Assembly: GCA_021399445.1 (NCBI GenBank)
Contig: JAJTUQ010000004.1
Coordinates: forward strand, 3,038,001-3,102,000
Direction: 5' to 3'
DNA: 64,000 bases
Source: Xylogone sp. PMI_703
Lineage: Eukaryota; Ascomycota; Leotiomycetes
The notes beneath the pieces are model-generated. The model was not told the DNA's origin and did no database searches. It saw only the letters and a list, made by a program, of their open reading frames with translations. Both the position numbers and the translations under genes were made by a program. Of the stretch, positions 23,601 to 35,870 are shown in pieces. Numbering within the stretch: the stretch's first letter is position 1; each line of letters begins with the position of its first letter.

Positions 23601-26548
23601 ATATATCCCTCAAAAATAGAGGTAATGGGGATGCATGCAGCCATATTTTGCTGACTGTGTAGCGCCTGCAAATCAAACCTGCAATGCACTCTTACGACAG
23701 CAGCAGGTGGCTGTCAGTACCAACCACCCGTCCACCATCGTAACTGTAGCTCGAAGCATTCCTGGCAGCAACCTACAGTGCGAATAGCGCGGCACTGCGG
23801 CGGTCGATCCCGCTTTTGCCGGCCGGGCAGAATATTCCAGTGATGACCTAGGTTTGCCCTCCGTTCCGGTACCGCCGCCCAAAGAGCTCTCTCTCACCTC
23901 CTCAATATGAATCATTCCTCCTGGTGCCGAGGGGTAAGCTTACTCAGGACATTACGGAGAACTCATAGTCAAAGTGTGAGTGGTTGAGTCGCAGCTATTC
24001 CTATCTCGATCCTGTGGCACGTGTGAGAGCATGACGTAGACGTACGTGATATCTGAGGATAGACGTCGGAAGATGCGGTGACTGTGTCACACATGAGAAG
24101 CCTCTGCTTATGTTGCAGTGGTTGGCGATAGTGGTAGAGTCACTCAGTATGCTATCTGATTAGATATTGGCCTTATAAAATGGCGGGTTACTAATCCTCC
24201 GTGTTTCTGATTTTCAAAACCCCAGCTTTTTAAAATACTGGGGAAAGACGGAGCTGGGTGTGCTGGGAGGAAGGAGAAAAGAAAAGAGACATTAACGAGT
24301 ACAAGAAAATAACCTACTAAATATGTTTACCAGGCGCTAGATAAAGGCCAACAAGACCAGGTGATGAGCTCGCTCAACCAAGAGAATCGTAATAATTTCG
24401 AGGAGTATGGAGGTATATGACCTGAGTCAAAATTCAGTCACAGTAGACATGCATCACCAGGAGGAATCTCGCCTCTCAGTATTTGACAAATGCAGATCAA
24501 CTGTAGAGTTTTCGCATGTTGTTCGTAAGGAAATACACAGTCAACATCGTTACTAGGAGTCCTAGATGTCCTAATATATCCCAACTCCAACGCCTACGCA
24601 ATACCAAATGCGAAATATACGGTCCAGCCTGCCAGCATATTTGGTTCAACAGCCACAGCAAAAAAGTATTCGTAGGAGGATACAATATTTCCATTCTCTA
24701 TTTCCTACGAAAAGCTTTTGAGATTGATACAACTAAGACCACGAGATCTCTGTACTTCTTTGAAGTTTTCGGATGCTTACGTATGATTTTCTCTTTTACG
24801 TACAAATTTTCTACAGCGGATGTTCGAAAATAGCAACAACAATGATGCAGTACCTGACAAGGAATGGATTCCTGATCTCAACCAGGAACGAAGGGACTGA
24901 AATATTGTACCTTGGACCATTGTGTACTGGAAAGGACACTCCCTTGATGCAGTGAAATGGGGAAGATGAGATGATACTGAATTTCACGTTCACCTGAATG
25001 TTGTTCCGCAATTACTGTGTGTCTGGATATCCACTAGCATAGGAATCTGAAGCCAGAACCATAAGAGATCGAATCTTCTTTCTCATATTTTGCCCGAGAA
25101 AGAGTTTATCATAGCGGTGAGAAGACCGAGAATCTCCATAGATGATGACGGGTAGAAGAGATAGCGAAAAAGCATGTTGTACATCTGATACTAGAGCTGT
25201 GACACTGATAACAAAGCTCGAGAAATAGTTTCCTCCAATTTCTAACCAAGGTAGGAGTTTTCATTGCATATCTCCTGGGTATCTAGCTGTGATGATAGTT
25301 GTCTTAGGAACTGAACTACTTCACTCCAGTTCACTTACTGGGAAGAAGCAGATAGTTGGCTAGTTAGCTAGCTCTTTCTTCCATCCTCTTCCATGGTTGA
25401 GTGATGAAATAAAATTGAATTTGTTGACATATTAGGTTGGTACCTGTGTTTGGTTCTCAGTTTCTTAGTGATAAGAGCATGTGGCTCTGATCTTGTTAAC
25501 TTCTCTCATCCTTTTTATGTATTTTGTGCAGGGGGATGAGGAATTGGGTTTCCGGAGGGATTGATGGGTGATGGAAACTAGCCTGTGGCTGTTGGTTGTT
25601 GGTGTTTTTATTCTCCTTGATTAAAGGCAGAGCTGTTGTCTTTTTCCCCGTACAACTGCCGCTGAGGTAGGGCAGGAGGAATTTCATCTTGGTCGTGTCG
25701 GGGCTGTAGAGGTAGAGGCGCAATAAACCTACTGGGGCACACTTCCAAGGCTTGATTAAGAAATGAAGAGCCCTTGTTTCTGGGGTATTAGTGGAGTGTG
25801 GCATTTCGAAACTTTGTGGGCTGTACGTATTATGAAAATGATGTATAATCAGAAAGGATATACTTTTAGGATGGTATAGGTCGGTTTGAAGTGATGAGTA
25901 TGCTTCCTTTGCTAGATAGCTATAGGCTTATGGGCTCGATGGGCAAGTCAGTTTGTGAGGGACTATTTGAGGGATATTTCTTCACACACTGGTGGGATAG
26001 GGGAGATTGATAAAGGGGGTATGATAGGTAGGATGTTCAATCGCAGGGTGAATTGGGTACTCAGAGTCTTGATCATTTTATTCAAGTTTCTCTATGATTG
26101 CATAGTATGAGCTCAAACCTGAAGCAGATCTCCGGGTAGTACAGCGGTCAACCAAGCTTTAGCATATGGAGGATTCTTTCCACTGATGGATACACACATC
26201 ACAAGATCGTTCCAAAAAACTGGTAGTTTCTATGATTTGAATCATGTGTTCAGATTAGAATGACCTAAAAGGGAATATATCATGCTTTAGCACAGACTTT
26301 CTCCTGGCACTACACTTCTGATCATTTTACATTAGACCGTCGAGCTAAGCACATCAATAGCCAGCAATTCTGCAAATAATGTCCAAAAAATTTACATTGG
26401 AATGCGTAACATAAGGATCCTACCAACGCCACATAGAGTCTCTTCTTCCCCCCTCCAGAAACGCCATAAAGCCTAGCCGATGACAAAAGTTGCTTCGACA
26501 TGAAGCGGAGAAGAACAGAAAATATAATAGCTACACAATACACTAGGC
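17698..26548. other. 8.85-kb region without supportable genes
   Basis: The longest gene-free block. 17.7-18.9 kb is probably the leader and promoter of the cyclin gene: on the minus strand it is CT-rich and contains a (GCT)4 run at 18213-18224. 19.3-21.6 kb is distinctly GC-rich. It contains overlapping open frames on both strands (for example 19656-20570 + and 20530-21084 -) that lack domain content and are explained by the base composition. 22-26.5 kb is AT-richer and has no credible frame. No transposase, reverse transcriptase, terminal repeats, rRNA or tRNA were recognised. A noncoding transcript or an unrecognised split gene cannot be excluded. Confidence 0.5.
19218..19235. repeat. (GCT)6 microsatellite
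   Basis: Six perfect GCT units with further interrupted GCT/TGC units on both sides (19203-19240), in noncoding sequence. Confidence 0.9.
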
Positions 26549-28259
26549 TCACAGCAGGATGAGACCCTTGTCAATTGTCGGATTCTTTCTATGTCCGTTT
26601 TCGGACTCTGTCCCCCAGTTTGCTTTCCATTGCTTCTCCTTTGCAAGTGCTTCCTCGAAGGCTTTCCTGCACTCAGGAGGTAATTCATCCTTGATGTCGT
26701 CGGATACGCTGGAAAGACCATTGAATCCAAGGTCATAACCGTCGCTATCTGGCCCAGGGAGACCGAGATGTGTTGCTGGGGCAGACTGGTACACGGTATC
26801 GACAATCATGTAATTTCTTGAGTAGATGGGCTTTACAGGAGTGAAGATTGTGTTCTCTCCGCTCTCCTGGTGATGGCCAGATGTGCCATTGGTAATGGTG
26901 CTGTTGCTCTTGGCAGTAGCTTCGGCCTCGTGGTCATTGATCTGCTCCCATTTTGCGTGAGTAGGCTGCATAATCCTTGGGTATTGCATAATGTTAGTAT
27001 GAGGATCGTATATGCCACCGAGATTTGCACGGCGCAATGCAGTCAAGGTAGAGTTGAATCGGCTACGTATAGTTAGTATCACCGTGGAGTGTATTATAGA
27101 GCATTCCTCGTATCAACGTACCTTGCTTCCCGAGCATGCTCTAGCATCCAGTTCACATCATTTATCATGACCCGGCGTTTCTTTGCGTCCGCGACCTTCC
27201 CGGCCTGTAAAGGAACTGTTGGTGCGCCAGAATGGTATACAGAGCTGGCGCCATGCCATGCAACGTACTGATTCTGGTTATAGGCTTCACCTTCCTTGAC
27301 TATATCGTTTGGATCTGCTAGTTCGCCCTCGACGGCTCCTTCGGCTCTCATCTTGGCAACTTCATAGTCGTCAATGATTCTCCTCCCACCAACAATGATC
27401 TGAGCACCGAATTCCCGGAAGACAGATCGTGCCGTGACAATACCAATGGCACGACCTTTGTAGGAATGCGGAATCAGTTCTCTGTCGATAAGATCGTGCT
27501 TCTCATCATCATCAATGATGATCTTATAAAGCCGCTTGTGCTTTGTAAAGAAAAGGTAGCTGTCACGGAATCCAACACATCTTGCGGGTTCAGTTGACAA
27601 CATATACAGACGCTGGCCCCGACCAAGAACCGTGAAGGTACGACATCGATACTCTCGTCCTCCCTGGAGGTAACCAAGCTTATCAACCTTGGTCTCACCC
27701 TCAGGATCCTCTGGTAATTCCACTTCATCATTAATAACGTCCATCATGTTACCCTCCTTATCGATAGGCTGTTGCGTGACATGCGAAGGGCCTCCTCGTC
27801 GCGCCCAACGCCCACCGCCACGTCCGAAACCTCCTCTACCACGACCTCTCTTCGGAGTGCCTGCCTCTGAGGCAGGCCTATCGCCATCATCTTGGGTGTC
27901 CCAGTCAGGTGGCCGATTCTTTGGCGGTCGCCCAAGTCGCTTCTTACGCACAACAGGTTCTGGTATCGGGGATGGTGGTGCAGAGGGCGGCTCTGATTCT
28001 GGCGCTGGTGATCCTTCATCTTCATCAGCGTTTTCCTCCTCCTCCTCGGCTTCATGTTGCGAGCCAGCATCGGAAGCCGGCGCATCAGGCATTATTTCAT
28101 CCTCGGCGCCATCATAGGTTTGTGGTAAGTTTTCTATACCAACATTGTTAGTTGTCTCTTTTTGCCCTGTTAAGCTTTCAGATATGTGGATTATGACCAA
28201 AACTTACTCAATGCCGCTGCAGCGTTTTTCGCAGCAGCTCTGCCAGAGCGCCGCCCCAT
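26549..28259 (-). CDS. Chromatin-remodeling complex subunit RSC7/SWP82-like
   Basis: Three exons, 28259-28208, 28133-27122 and 27062-26549, give 525 aa. The protein begins MGRRSGRAAAKNAAAAL, then an acidic Glu/Asp tract, a KKRLGRPPKNRPPDWD AT-hook-like motif and an RGG-like GRGRGGFGRGGGRW stretch. The conserved core follows (GYLQGGREYRCRTFTV, MLSTEPARCVGFRDSYLFF, GIVTARSVFREFGAQIIVGG), which is the CRC_subunit family of Npl6/Rsc7 and Swp82. The C-terminal conserved part continues in exon 3 (PRIMQPTHAKWEQ). It would act in nuclear RSC- or SWI/SNF-type nucleosome remodeling. For intron 1 I prefer the acceptor after TATAG (74 nt, CTAAC branch 14 nt upstream). An acceptor 33 nt earlier stays in frame and would add 11 residues. 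Confidence 0.9.
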
Positions 28260-28456
28260 GTTGCTTTGCTAGAAGTGGTGAATATAGATCAATTGCAACG
28301 CTAGCTTGACAGAGTCTCGAGAGCCCTTCCGCACGTTAAAATGGTCGCGACCTCTCAATCTGAAAGACGCGATGCTGCAAGGTTGCGTCGCACTCGCTAT
28401 TGGCTCGTCTACAAGCAGATGTTTGGGCCTTAATGCCTCGTTATATCAGGCAAAAT

Positions 28457-28462
28457 CACGTG
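28457..28462. promoter_or_regulatory. CACGTG E-box upstream of the RSC7-like gene
   Basis: CACGTG 198 bp upstream of the RSC7-like ATG, a possible bHLH (CBF1-type) site. Function is inferred only. Confidence 0.3.
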
Positions 28463-29216
28463 GAAATGCTAGAGAATAGTTGTAATGCCTCAGGCATGTA
28501 TAGATAGATGTACATTATTCGAGTACACGTCACATTTTCAATTTATGTAAATTATGCATTGATTACTGTACTCGCACGCATTAGCATGAGTTAGTGCCTT
28601 ACTGCCTGAGGTCCCAAATCAGTATTTCCGCCTAGACGGAAGATGGCTTGTTGATTTCCAATCAGTGGCAGCAAGCGATTCCTTAAACTTCCGGCCACTC
28701 AAGGAATCGGTATCCACGAATTACCAATCCGGGAAACCGTGATCCATCGTTTGGGCTTGTGGCAGAGCTTCGCAGACCCAACCGCGCCAGCAACACACAT
28801 GGCGGAGTACCGAAAGGCGGGACCCGCCAGTTACGTCAGCCACTCCATACCGGATTCCCTAGCATTCTCCATAGGCCCGCAACGAATGCTTCATCGTGGA
28901 CAGCAGCTGCAGATCCAGAGACGGCAGCCTCCAGGGGCCGTACTGTGGTAAGAGATGATTTCCCTGGAATGAGAGGGAGAATCCCAAGCGGTGCAGGCAG
29001 CTGAAGGGCATCCTGGGGCCCAGAGGCAGCAAGGCCGAGAGACGACCTGTTTCAATTGATCAATTCTGCGTGTTGAGGAGTCTCGGCGCCGCTACTGGTT
29101 ACCCATTGCTTTTAAGCATCGGGGCGCGGCGCGGTGGTGCAGCGCAGCTTGTTGCGTTGTTGCGAGAGCGCCCTGCACTGGTACAGAATGCCATTACAAG
29201 GGCAGCTCGTGTTGTT

Positions 29217-29237
29217 GCTGCTGCTGCTGCTGCTGCT
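29217..29237. repeat. (GCT)7 microsatellite
   Basis: Seven perfect GCT repeats preceded by GTTGTT, in noncoding sequence upstream of SCH9. Confidence 0.9.
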
Positions 29238-30362
29238 TGGATACACCCAGATCCGTTGCCACATGTTCTTTTGCTGATGATAGTCTGAGGTCAGCTCCTG
29301 CGCCAGCCACTGCAGGAGGAGCTGGACCGACTATTGAAAGGAACGAAAAGGGGGTGAAAGGGGGATGGCAGTCCTTTAATTTATACGAGCGAGCACAAAG
29401 GACGGTACTGATGGATCCATGGAAGAAGGCACCAAAAATAGCGTGGTCGAAGGGTTGTGTCAAAAAGTCCCTGCGGTGCCCGGCGAGCTTATGACGTATC
29501 GACCGAAGGAGTTGATACAGAGTACGGGTATCTGGCAAACGGGCTGCTTTCACTCCCCCAAGACACGCAGGACTCGCCGACTCGGGAGCGGGACGAAGCA
29601 GCAGCAGCAAGCAGGCAAAGCTGGTGCTGCTGTTTGTTGAGTCCTCGAGGCGTAATTCCCGCCGGTCTGCGAACCTGACGGGGCAATGGGAAGGTTCCCA
29701 AAGGTGGAGGGCGTCCCCATCCCTATCCCCATCCCCATCGGAGCCAGCCCTTTGGGTTGTACTGTAACTGTATATATGGCAACGCAAGGCGTCTTTGAGC
29801 GTGGCCGCCACCGATTTTTTTCACCGCAGCGCTGGGCTACTGAAAGTCGAAGCTGCATTGGAAGCGCCCACCCCATCCATTCATCCGCTTCCACGAGTCA
29901 GACCCAAGTTTGCCTTGCCACAGCATGCTTGATATCAACGTACCTGCACTGTGAGGAGCATTAGCGAGAAAAGTGATCCATCTGGCCCGCGCGACTAAGC
30001 TGGTAGGCTGAGGTGTAGAAGGACATCTGAATCTTCGGCCGCCTCTTCCTTCCTGCTCCCTAACCACCATCCTAGGTGTGCACCAGCTCCTTCATTTCGC
30101 CGTGCTGACTTTCTCGAATCCTCTCCTTTCCCGTTGCTTTCACGGCGTTGCATCACTGCTGCTTTGTCTAGGTGCAGCTGCCTACGGCACCCACCGGTTG
30201 AAGTACTTTACGTCGCAAACGGGTTGACCCGAAGAACCCTCGTCTCAACTACATCATCTCCTTACCTCAGACAGAAACTTCGTCGGCCACTTTTCATTAC
30301 CTATTCTCCACGCAGAACGCAGAACGCAATACCACAATCTTTTCGTTTGGGGTAGGGAATAA

Positions 30363-30722
30363 ATGAACGGGAGAAGTAACGGTGACATGGCTCCGGGCGA
30401 GGGGGACCTGTTAAAACAGGCTACGCAGGCAATGATGTTGAGGTACGGTGGCAATACATCCAGTATTTCTTGTTTCGATGGTTCCCAGCACACCGCAATG
30501 AGCGGTGCGCCAGATTCAGAGCTGCTGCTCGGCTTCATCTCCTCGCGTCACTACACAGAAGTCTGTGATGTGGACTGCGTTGGACTTTGCAAGCTTGCAT
30601 CTCTTTTTTGTTTGGGTCCAAACTGCCGTGTCTCTTGGACATGTGCAAGTCTCGAATTTGGCGAGTCGACCCCGGCAGCACGTAGTGTTCGTGGCTTGCC
30701 TTATCGAAGCGGCAATCTGTGA
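30363..30722 (+). other. Candidate upstream ORF in SCH9 leader
   Basis: ATG-initiated 119-codon frame ending 181 bp before the SCH9 ATG. It has no recognisable domain. If the transcript begins upstream of 30363, this frame could repress translation of the kinase. The transcription start is unknown. Confidence 0.25.
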
Positions 30723-30903
30723 CTGGCTCACACGGAGGGGCATAAATCTTGCCCACCGTGCTCGTGCAATTTTTGCATGTAACAAAAGCTCTCCTGAAAG
30801 CGTCACGTTTCGGTATTCTCACATTCGTCTACATTTCTTTTTTTGGGGGGCACAGCGGCTTTCTTGTTTTTCCTGACTTCATTTTGCATTGACACCGCCG
30901 GCC

Positions 30904-33624
30904 ATGGCGATTGCTAACAGCCTTTTCAGAGATGATGATGCGGACCATATCGATTCAGACACGCCCCGCTCCGGTGTCGCTACCCCACAGCCAGACCCTT
31001 CAGACAAGCGACTACCTGGTATAATGCATAGCTATTTTGGACAGGTTGGTACTGGTTCTTCTTCAAATCCAAGTTATGATGGTCACGAATCTTCTTCGTT
31101 TGTGCCTGAGTCGGGACATTCTCCTTCTTCTTCGTCTTCTTCTGAAGGGAACATGGCGGGTCAAGTGCACTCGTCACAGACGAGCTTCTCAAAGCATGGA
31201 AGCATCAGTGACAATACCGAGTTTGATGAATCACCGCCGCTCCTCCCACATGAGCGGCCGGAGCTTCCTCATGCTTCACACTCCTATAACTCAAGTTTCT
31301 ATCCGACACCTCCGGCTTCTCATCCCCCATCTCTGCACAAGTTGAAGTTGAGCGATGCCAAATCTGAGTGTGATATCAGCAGCTCAGGGGCTGCTAAGAC
31401 ATCCTCTGCTGCGGTCCGCACAAGCATCTCGAGTTCGTTTCTTTCGAGAGCTCGAAGAGCCTCAATCATGAACCCGCTTTCTAGTGTTGTCACTGCATCC
31501 AATGTCCACGCGGCACATTTCTCGAAGCCTAGCAATCGTTATGCTTCTAGTGTACCAGTCACTCCTGCAGATTCTCGCATGAGTTCTTATTTTTTTGCGG
31601 AGTCGTCCTCATATGAGCAACTTAAGAAACTAACAGATAACTCTCCATCAAAAAAGAGCACGTCTCCCACACCACGCGCCCTGTCTAACCAGACTGCCAA
31701 GTCAGACACCAGTGGCGGTTCGGATCATGCAAGATCCAATAATGGGCATTCAGAGGGATTGTCGCCAAGTTCATCAACCTCTGGGCCTCCTGTGTCTACG
31801 CCTAAAGGCAAACTCACTGTCAAAATTGCCGAGGCCAGGGGTTTGCGCCGCTGCAAGGATCCTTACGTAGTGGCCGTCTTCCAACGAAACGAGTTGGTAT
31901 CGAAAGGTCCCAGGATCGAAGAGGAGGATGAAGACGAAGATATGGGCAGTATTCCCAGAGGAGGTATTCCAATAAGTCGCCAAGGAAGTGACTCAGGACG
32001 GCCAATGGCAATCCCCATGAAGAGTCGTCAAAGCAGCAACACTAGTCTTTCAGAATACCGCGACTTCAAATCGAAACCCAGACGGTCATTCACTAACCCT
32101 AAGTGGGACACTGAAGCTGTCTTGTAAGTTGGATAGGTGGCATTTTAGGTGAGTTACATACTGACATGTTATAGTGATGTCGTTGGATCGGATTCGAATG
32201 TCAACATCACGATTTACGACCGAGGAAGCACGAACGAGGAGTTTGTGGGCCACGTCGATCTTGAAGCCAAATTTTCCGAACACGACAGATCGATTTCGGG
32301 CTGGTTTCCACTCCAAGGACGTAACGGTGTAGATCACGGTTACATGGGTGAGGTCCACATTGAGATGTTCTTCCAAAGAACTGAAAAGAAGCATTACGGA
32401 CCGGAAGACTTCCAGATCCTGAAGCTAATCGGAAAGGGAACCTTTGGACAAGTATATCAAGTCCGGAAGAAAGATACAAAGCGAATCTATGCAATGAAGG
32501 TGTTGCAGAAAAAGGTCATCGTCCAGAAGAAAGAAGTCGCTCACACCGTCGGTGAACGAAACATATTGGTCCGAACAGCTATGTCCGACTCTCCATTTAT
32601 CGTTGGGCTTAAGTTTTCCTTCCAGACTCCCACTGATTTATATTTGGTCACGGACTACATGTCTGGAGGAGAGCTTTTCTGGCACTTGCAAAAGGAGGGT
32701 CGTTTTGATGAGAAACGGGCGAAGTTCTACATCGCAGAACTTATCCTTGCTTTGCAACATCTTCACATGCATGATATCGTATACCGTGACTTGAAGCCGG
32801 AAAACATCCTGCTCGATGCCAATGGCCATATAGCTTTATGCGATTTTGGGCTTTCTAAGGCAAATCTCACTCAAAATGCAACAACCAACACATTCTGCGG
32901 CACGACTGAGTATCTGGCACCTGAGGTCCTTCTAGATGAGGCGGGCTATACGAAGATGGTAGACTTTTGGTCTCTGGGAGTTCTTGTTTTCGAGATGTGC
33001 TGTGGTTGGAGCCCATTTTATGCTGAGGACACCCAGCAGATGTACAAGAATATTGCTTTCGGCAAAGTTCGCTTCCCAAGGGACACATTAAGTACAGAAG
33101 GCCGCAATTTTGTCAAGGGTCTTCTCAACCGGAACCCAAAGCACAGATTGGGAGCTACTGATGATGCCGAGGAACTCAAGAGACACCCATTCTTTGCAGA
33201 TATAGACTGGGATGCTCTTGCAAAGAAGAAGATCACGCCTCCATTCAAACCTAAGTTGAAGTCGGAGACAGACACTTCCAATTTTGACCCTGAGTTTACT
33301 AATGCCCTTAACGGAGCTTCCTCGCTCAATGCTCGTGCAGCGGCATTAGCAGCTGGAATAGCTACTTCAACACCGCTTTCACCTGGTATGCAGGCCAACT
33401 TCAAGGGCTTCACTTTCGTGGATGAAAGCTCAGTAGATGAGAGTATGAAGAATCGGATGAAGGATGATGATGATGACATGGATGAAGATGAACGAAGAGA
33501 TCAAGAATGGGAGGAACAGTATGACCCGCAAGAAAAAAGGCGAGGTGACCGAATGAGTGGGATTGTCAAGACCAACACTAATGAGGATAGCGCCATGTTC
33601 AACGGCGGTCATTTCGAAGTATGA
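30904..33624 (+). CDS. SCH9: C2-domain AGC protein kinase, Sch9/Sck1 type
   Basis: Two exons, 30904-32123 and 32175-33624 (51-nt intron, GTAAGT...TATAG), give 889 aa. Residues 1-290 are Ser-rich and disordered. A C2 domain spans about 300-480 (KLTVKIAEARGLRRCKDPYV..., interrupted by an acidic/basic insert), continuing across the intron. The kinase domain follows: GKGTFG at 493-498, Lys515 in YAMKVL, YRDLKPEN with Asp612, DFG Asp630, activation-loop TFCGT with Thr646, and APE. The C-terminal tail has the AGC hydrophobic motif FKGFTF with Thr820, so both PDK1- and TORC1-type phosphorylation sites are present. C2 plus AGC kinase identifies Sch9, the nutrient/TOR effector. The start is the ATG at 30904. 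The frame is open a little further upstream but without ATG. Confidence 0.96.
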
Positions 33625-34838
33625 CCGGATATCCTACCTTGGACATGTTAGCTGTTTTTATTTCTTTATCACGTGAAACATGACAATTTTATTACGCATA
33701 GGGTTGGAGTACTTTGTTGCATTTAAAAGGGGAGTCATTAACGAAGGGAGTGAAATTGACTGTCCATAACCGGGCTTTCTCCCACTTCGATATGGAGAAT
33801 CTAGTGATTGGGTTTGCAATCGGCTTCCAAACCGAATCACTCTGCATAATGAGCTAGGATGTGTTCTAATGAACGGACGAAGAAAACCACAAAAGAAATC
33901 TGCTTTTTTGTTTTTTAATGAGGAAAACCCCTGTGTTTATCAAGCCGAAGGCGCTGCTGTTAGCCAGGAAGCGCTTTTGTACAAAGCAACTGGCCGTATT
34001 GAAACGGGATATCCATGGGAAATCAGGGAACAGCGAAAGTTATACTTCTATTTGAAATACGTTTTTTGCGCGGGTTTTCTTCTAGTGCTTTGTTATACTT
34101 GCAGGGCGATGTCGTTCTCGGGACGAAGGTGTGGTAGTATACGCTCTGCTTGTGTACGTAGTGTTATAGGAGATCATGTTTCACCCTCTTGAGGCTGCAA
34201 TTCATGATAATGAACTCAAAAAAAGTTAATCTGATATATATATGTTGTTCAGCACACAATACCGTCCAAATTAGTACATATTACATCGGGTTGAAGTTTA
34301 TTATGAAACACTGATGATTAATTGAAATTATACAAATTAAAAGCACCTAGGAACTCCGTATTAGCCTTATGCCAAGTGGAGATCTCTGGGATATCAGAAG
34401 GCAAGGAGTTTTCTATAAAACCGCTCCAAGCGTACACATCAATACAGCTTTATCTAACAATCGCTTTTAGGCATCCTTGAAGAGCTACAGAGTATAAGTT
34501 ATCAAGAATCAAGCACTGATATTCTCAGAGTAACCCTTGGCAGTGAAACTGTCTATCTGCTAAATCTCGCCGGAACAGAGCAACACACATAGTTAAGAGA
34601 AAATCATTCATAACGTCATCAATACCCATAATAAAACTTTTTCACCGTAGGACATCACCTCTGGATGCTTCTTTTTGGAAGATTATACAAGTCTTTGAAT
34701 TCCAAATCTAAAATGCTACCTGTACAAAGTTTCCATGTACGTCGGATCTTTCATGCGTAATTTTTATCTCCGCACCGTAATAATCCCCCACCTCCGATCC
34801 AACCCGGTTGAACATCATGAAAATTCCCCTCATCAAAT
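33625..34838. other. Convergent 3' region, no gene seen
   Basis: About 1.2 kb between the ends of SCH9 (+) and ATP14 (-). It contains a TCACGTGA at 33669-33676 and AT-rich sequence. The open frame at 33869-34192 has no supporting feature. Confidence 0.5.
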
Positions 34839-35381
34839 TTAATGATGGGCAGTCTCCTCCTCTGGCTCTTCCTCGAACCAATCGTGCTCCGCCTCCACTG
34901 CAGCACCCGCCTCGGGTTGGCCCTCGACTTCTACCGCACTGGCCTCGTAGGCCTGGAGCTCGCTGGCAATGTCCGTCTCCTCGGGCGACTTTGGTGTCTT
35001 TGGGGGTGTGAAAACTTGGACGTGGCCTTCGGCGTCTGTGGGCTTGACTGCTGGGGCTTTGTATGCCTTCAATTCCCTCAAGTAGAGTTCTTGTATGAGG
35101 TCCGCTGCGTGTGTCCGGGTTAGCACAATGGTATTCCACTTCCCGCCATAATTGCTACTGGGCACGAAGCTCCTGTTTTGCAGAGATACAGAGCTTTCAA
35201 CGGTAATTCTTGCCTAGGATGACCAACCTTGACGAACAGCTGTTGGGGTGATGAATGTGCGCTTGGCAACTACTTGCTGTCTCGCAATGCGAGCGATTGA
35301 AGAGCGCTGTAGATGTCAGCTTGGTTCTAATTGGAAGCTGGAGAGCAGGAGTACCGAAGCTCTGAAGGATTGTGCGAGCAT
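34839..35381 (-). CDS. ATP14: Mitochondrial F1Fo ATP synthase subunit h
   Basis: Three exons, 35381-35355 (27 nt), 35306-35228 and 35104-34839, close to 123 aa (yeast Atp14 has 124). The N-terminus MLAQSFRASRSSIARIARQ is basic, hydroxylated and without acidic residues, a mitochondrial presequence ending near RTFITP. The mature part has ADLIQELYLRELKAYKAP, characteristic of subunit h, followed by a very acidic C-terminal tail (DWFEEEPEEE). It is a small peripheral-stalk subunit of complex V in the inner membrane. Introns are 48 and 123 nt. Intron 2 has a GCTAAC branch site. A TCACGTGA palindrome is 109 bp upstream of the ATG. Confidence 0.9.
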
Positions 35382-35870
35382 GGCGATTGGTGGTGGTTAA
35401 GTCAATTGGGGATGGGCAGCGAGGCTTCTCTGGGGGACGTTCGGAATTGCATTTTGAGGTTGTTCGGAGAAGCGAGGGACGATTCTATATCACGTGATGC
35501 ATATTAATGCCTGATATATAGGGCAATAAATGGATCTATGTATCCTTTGCCACCCCGAGAGGACCGTAGAATGACGCAGCTTAGGAGGGTTGACGTAGAG
35601 GAGATATGATCTAGATCGTATGTATCATCTGTTTGAACTGGTCATCACGAATAATATTACACAATTCATAGTGTTCAATGACCTTAGGTGGACAAAGAAT
35701 CCATCTGCGGTTATACAAGGTTAATGTTTCACCTTGTTGAAACTTCCAGATTTGTATTGCTGCGGGGAAGTCGTGCAATAATAGATAGACTTGGCAGCTA
35801 AAGACAGCGGAACAATTTCACTTTCAGAAGTCTCATATCTCTCAAAGAACCGATCATTTGAGTCTGAAAA
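35382..35870. other. Divergent promoter of ATP14 and small unknown gene
   Basis: About 490 bp between two divergent genes. The only recognisable element is the TCACGTGA palindrome at 35490-35497. Confidence 0.5.
35490..35497. promoter_or_regulatory. TCACGTGA palindrome upstream of ATP14
   Basis: Perfect 8-bp E-box palindrome 109 bp from the ATP14 ATG, matching the CBF1-type consensus. Use here is inferred. Confidence 0.4.

Larger units (their letters stand above)
28260..30903. other. Divergent promoter and long SCH9 leader region
   Basis: About 2.6 kb between the RSC7-like gene and SCH9, transcribed divergently. A CACGTG lies at 28457-28462. 28.7-30.1 kb is GC-rich with a (GCT)7 run at 29217-29237 and no credible protein. 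29.9-30.9 kb likely includes the 5' leader of the kinase, with an ATG-initiated frame at 30363-30722. No domain is visible in any frame. Confidence 0.5.
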
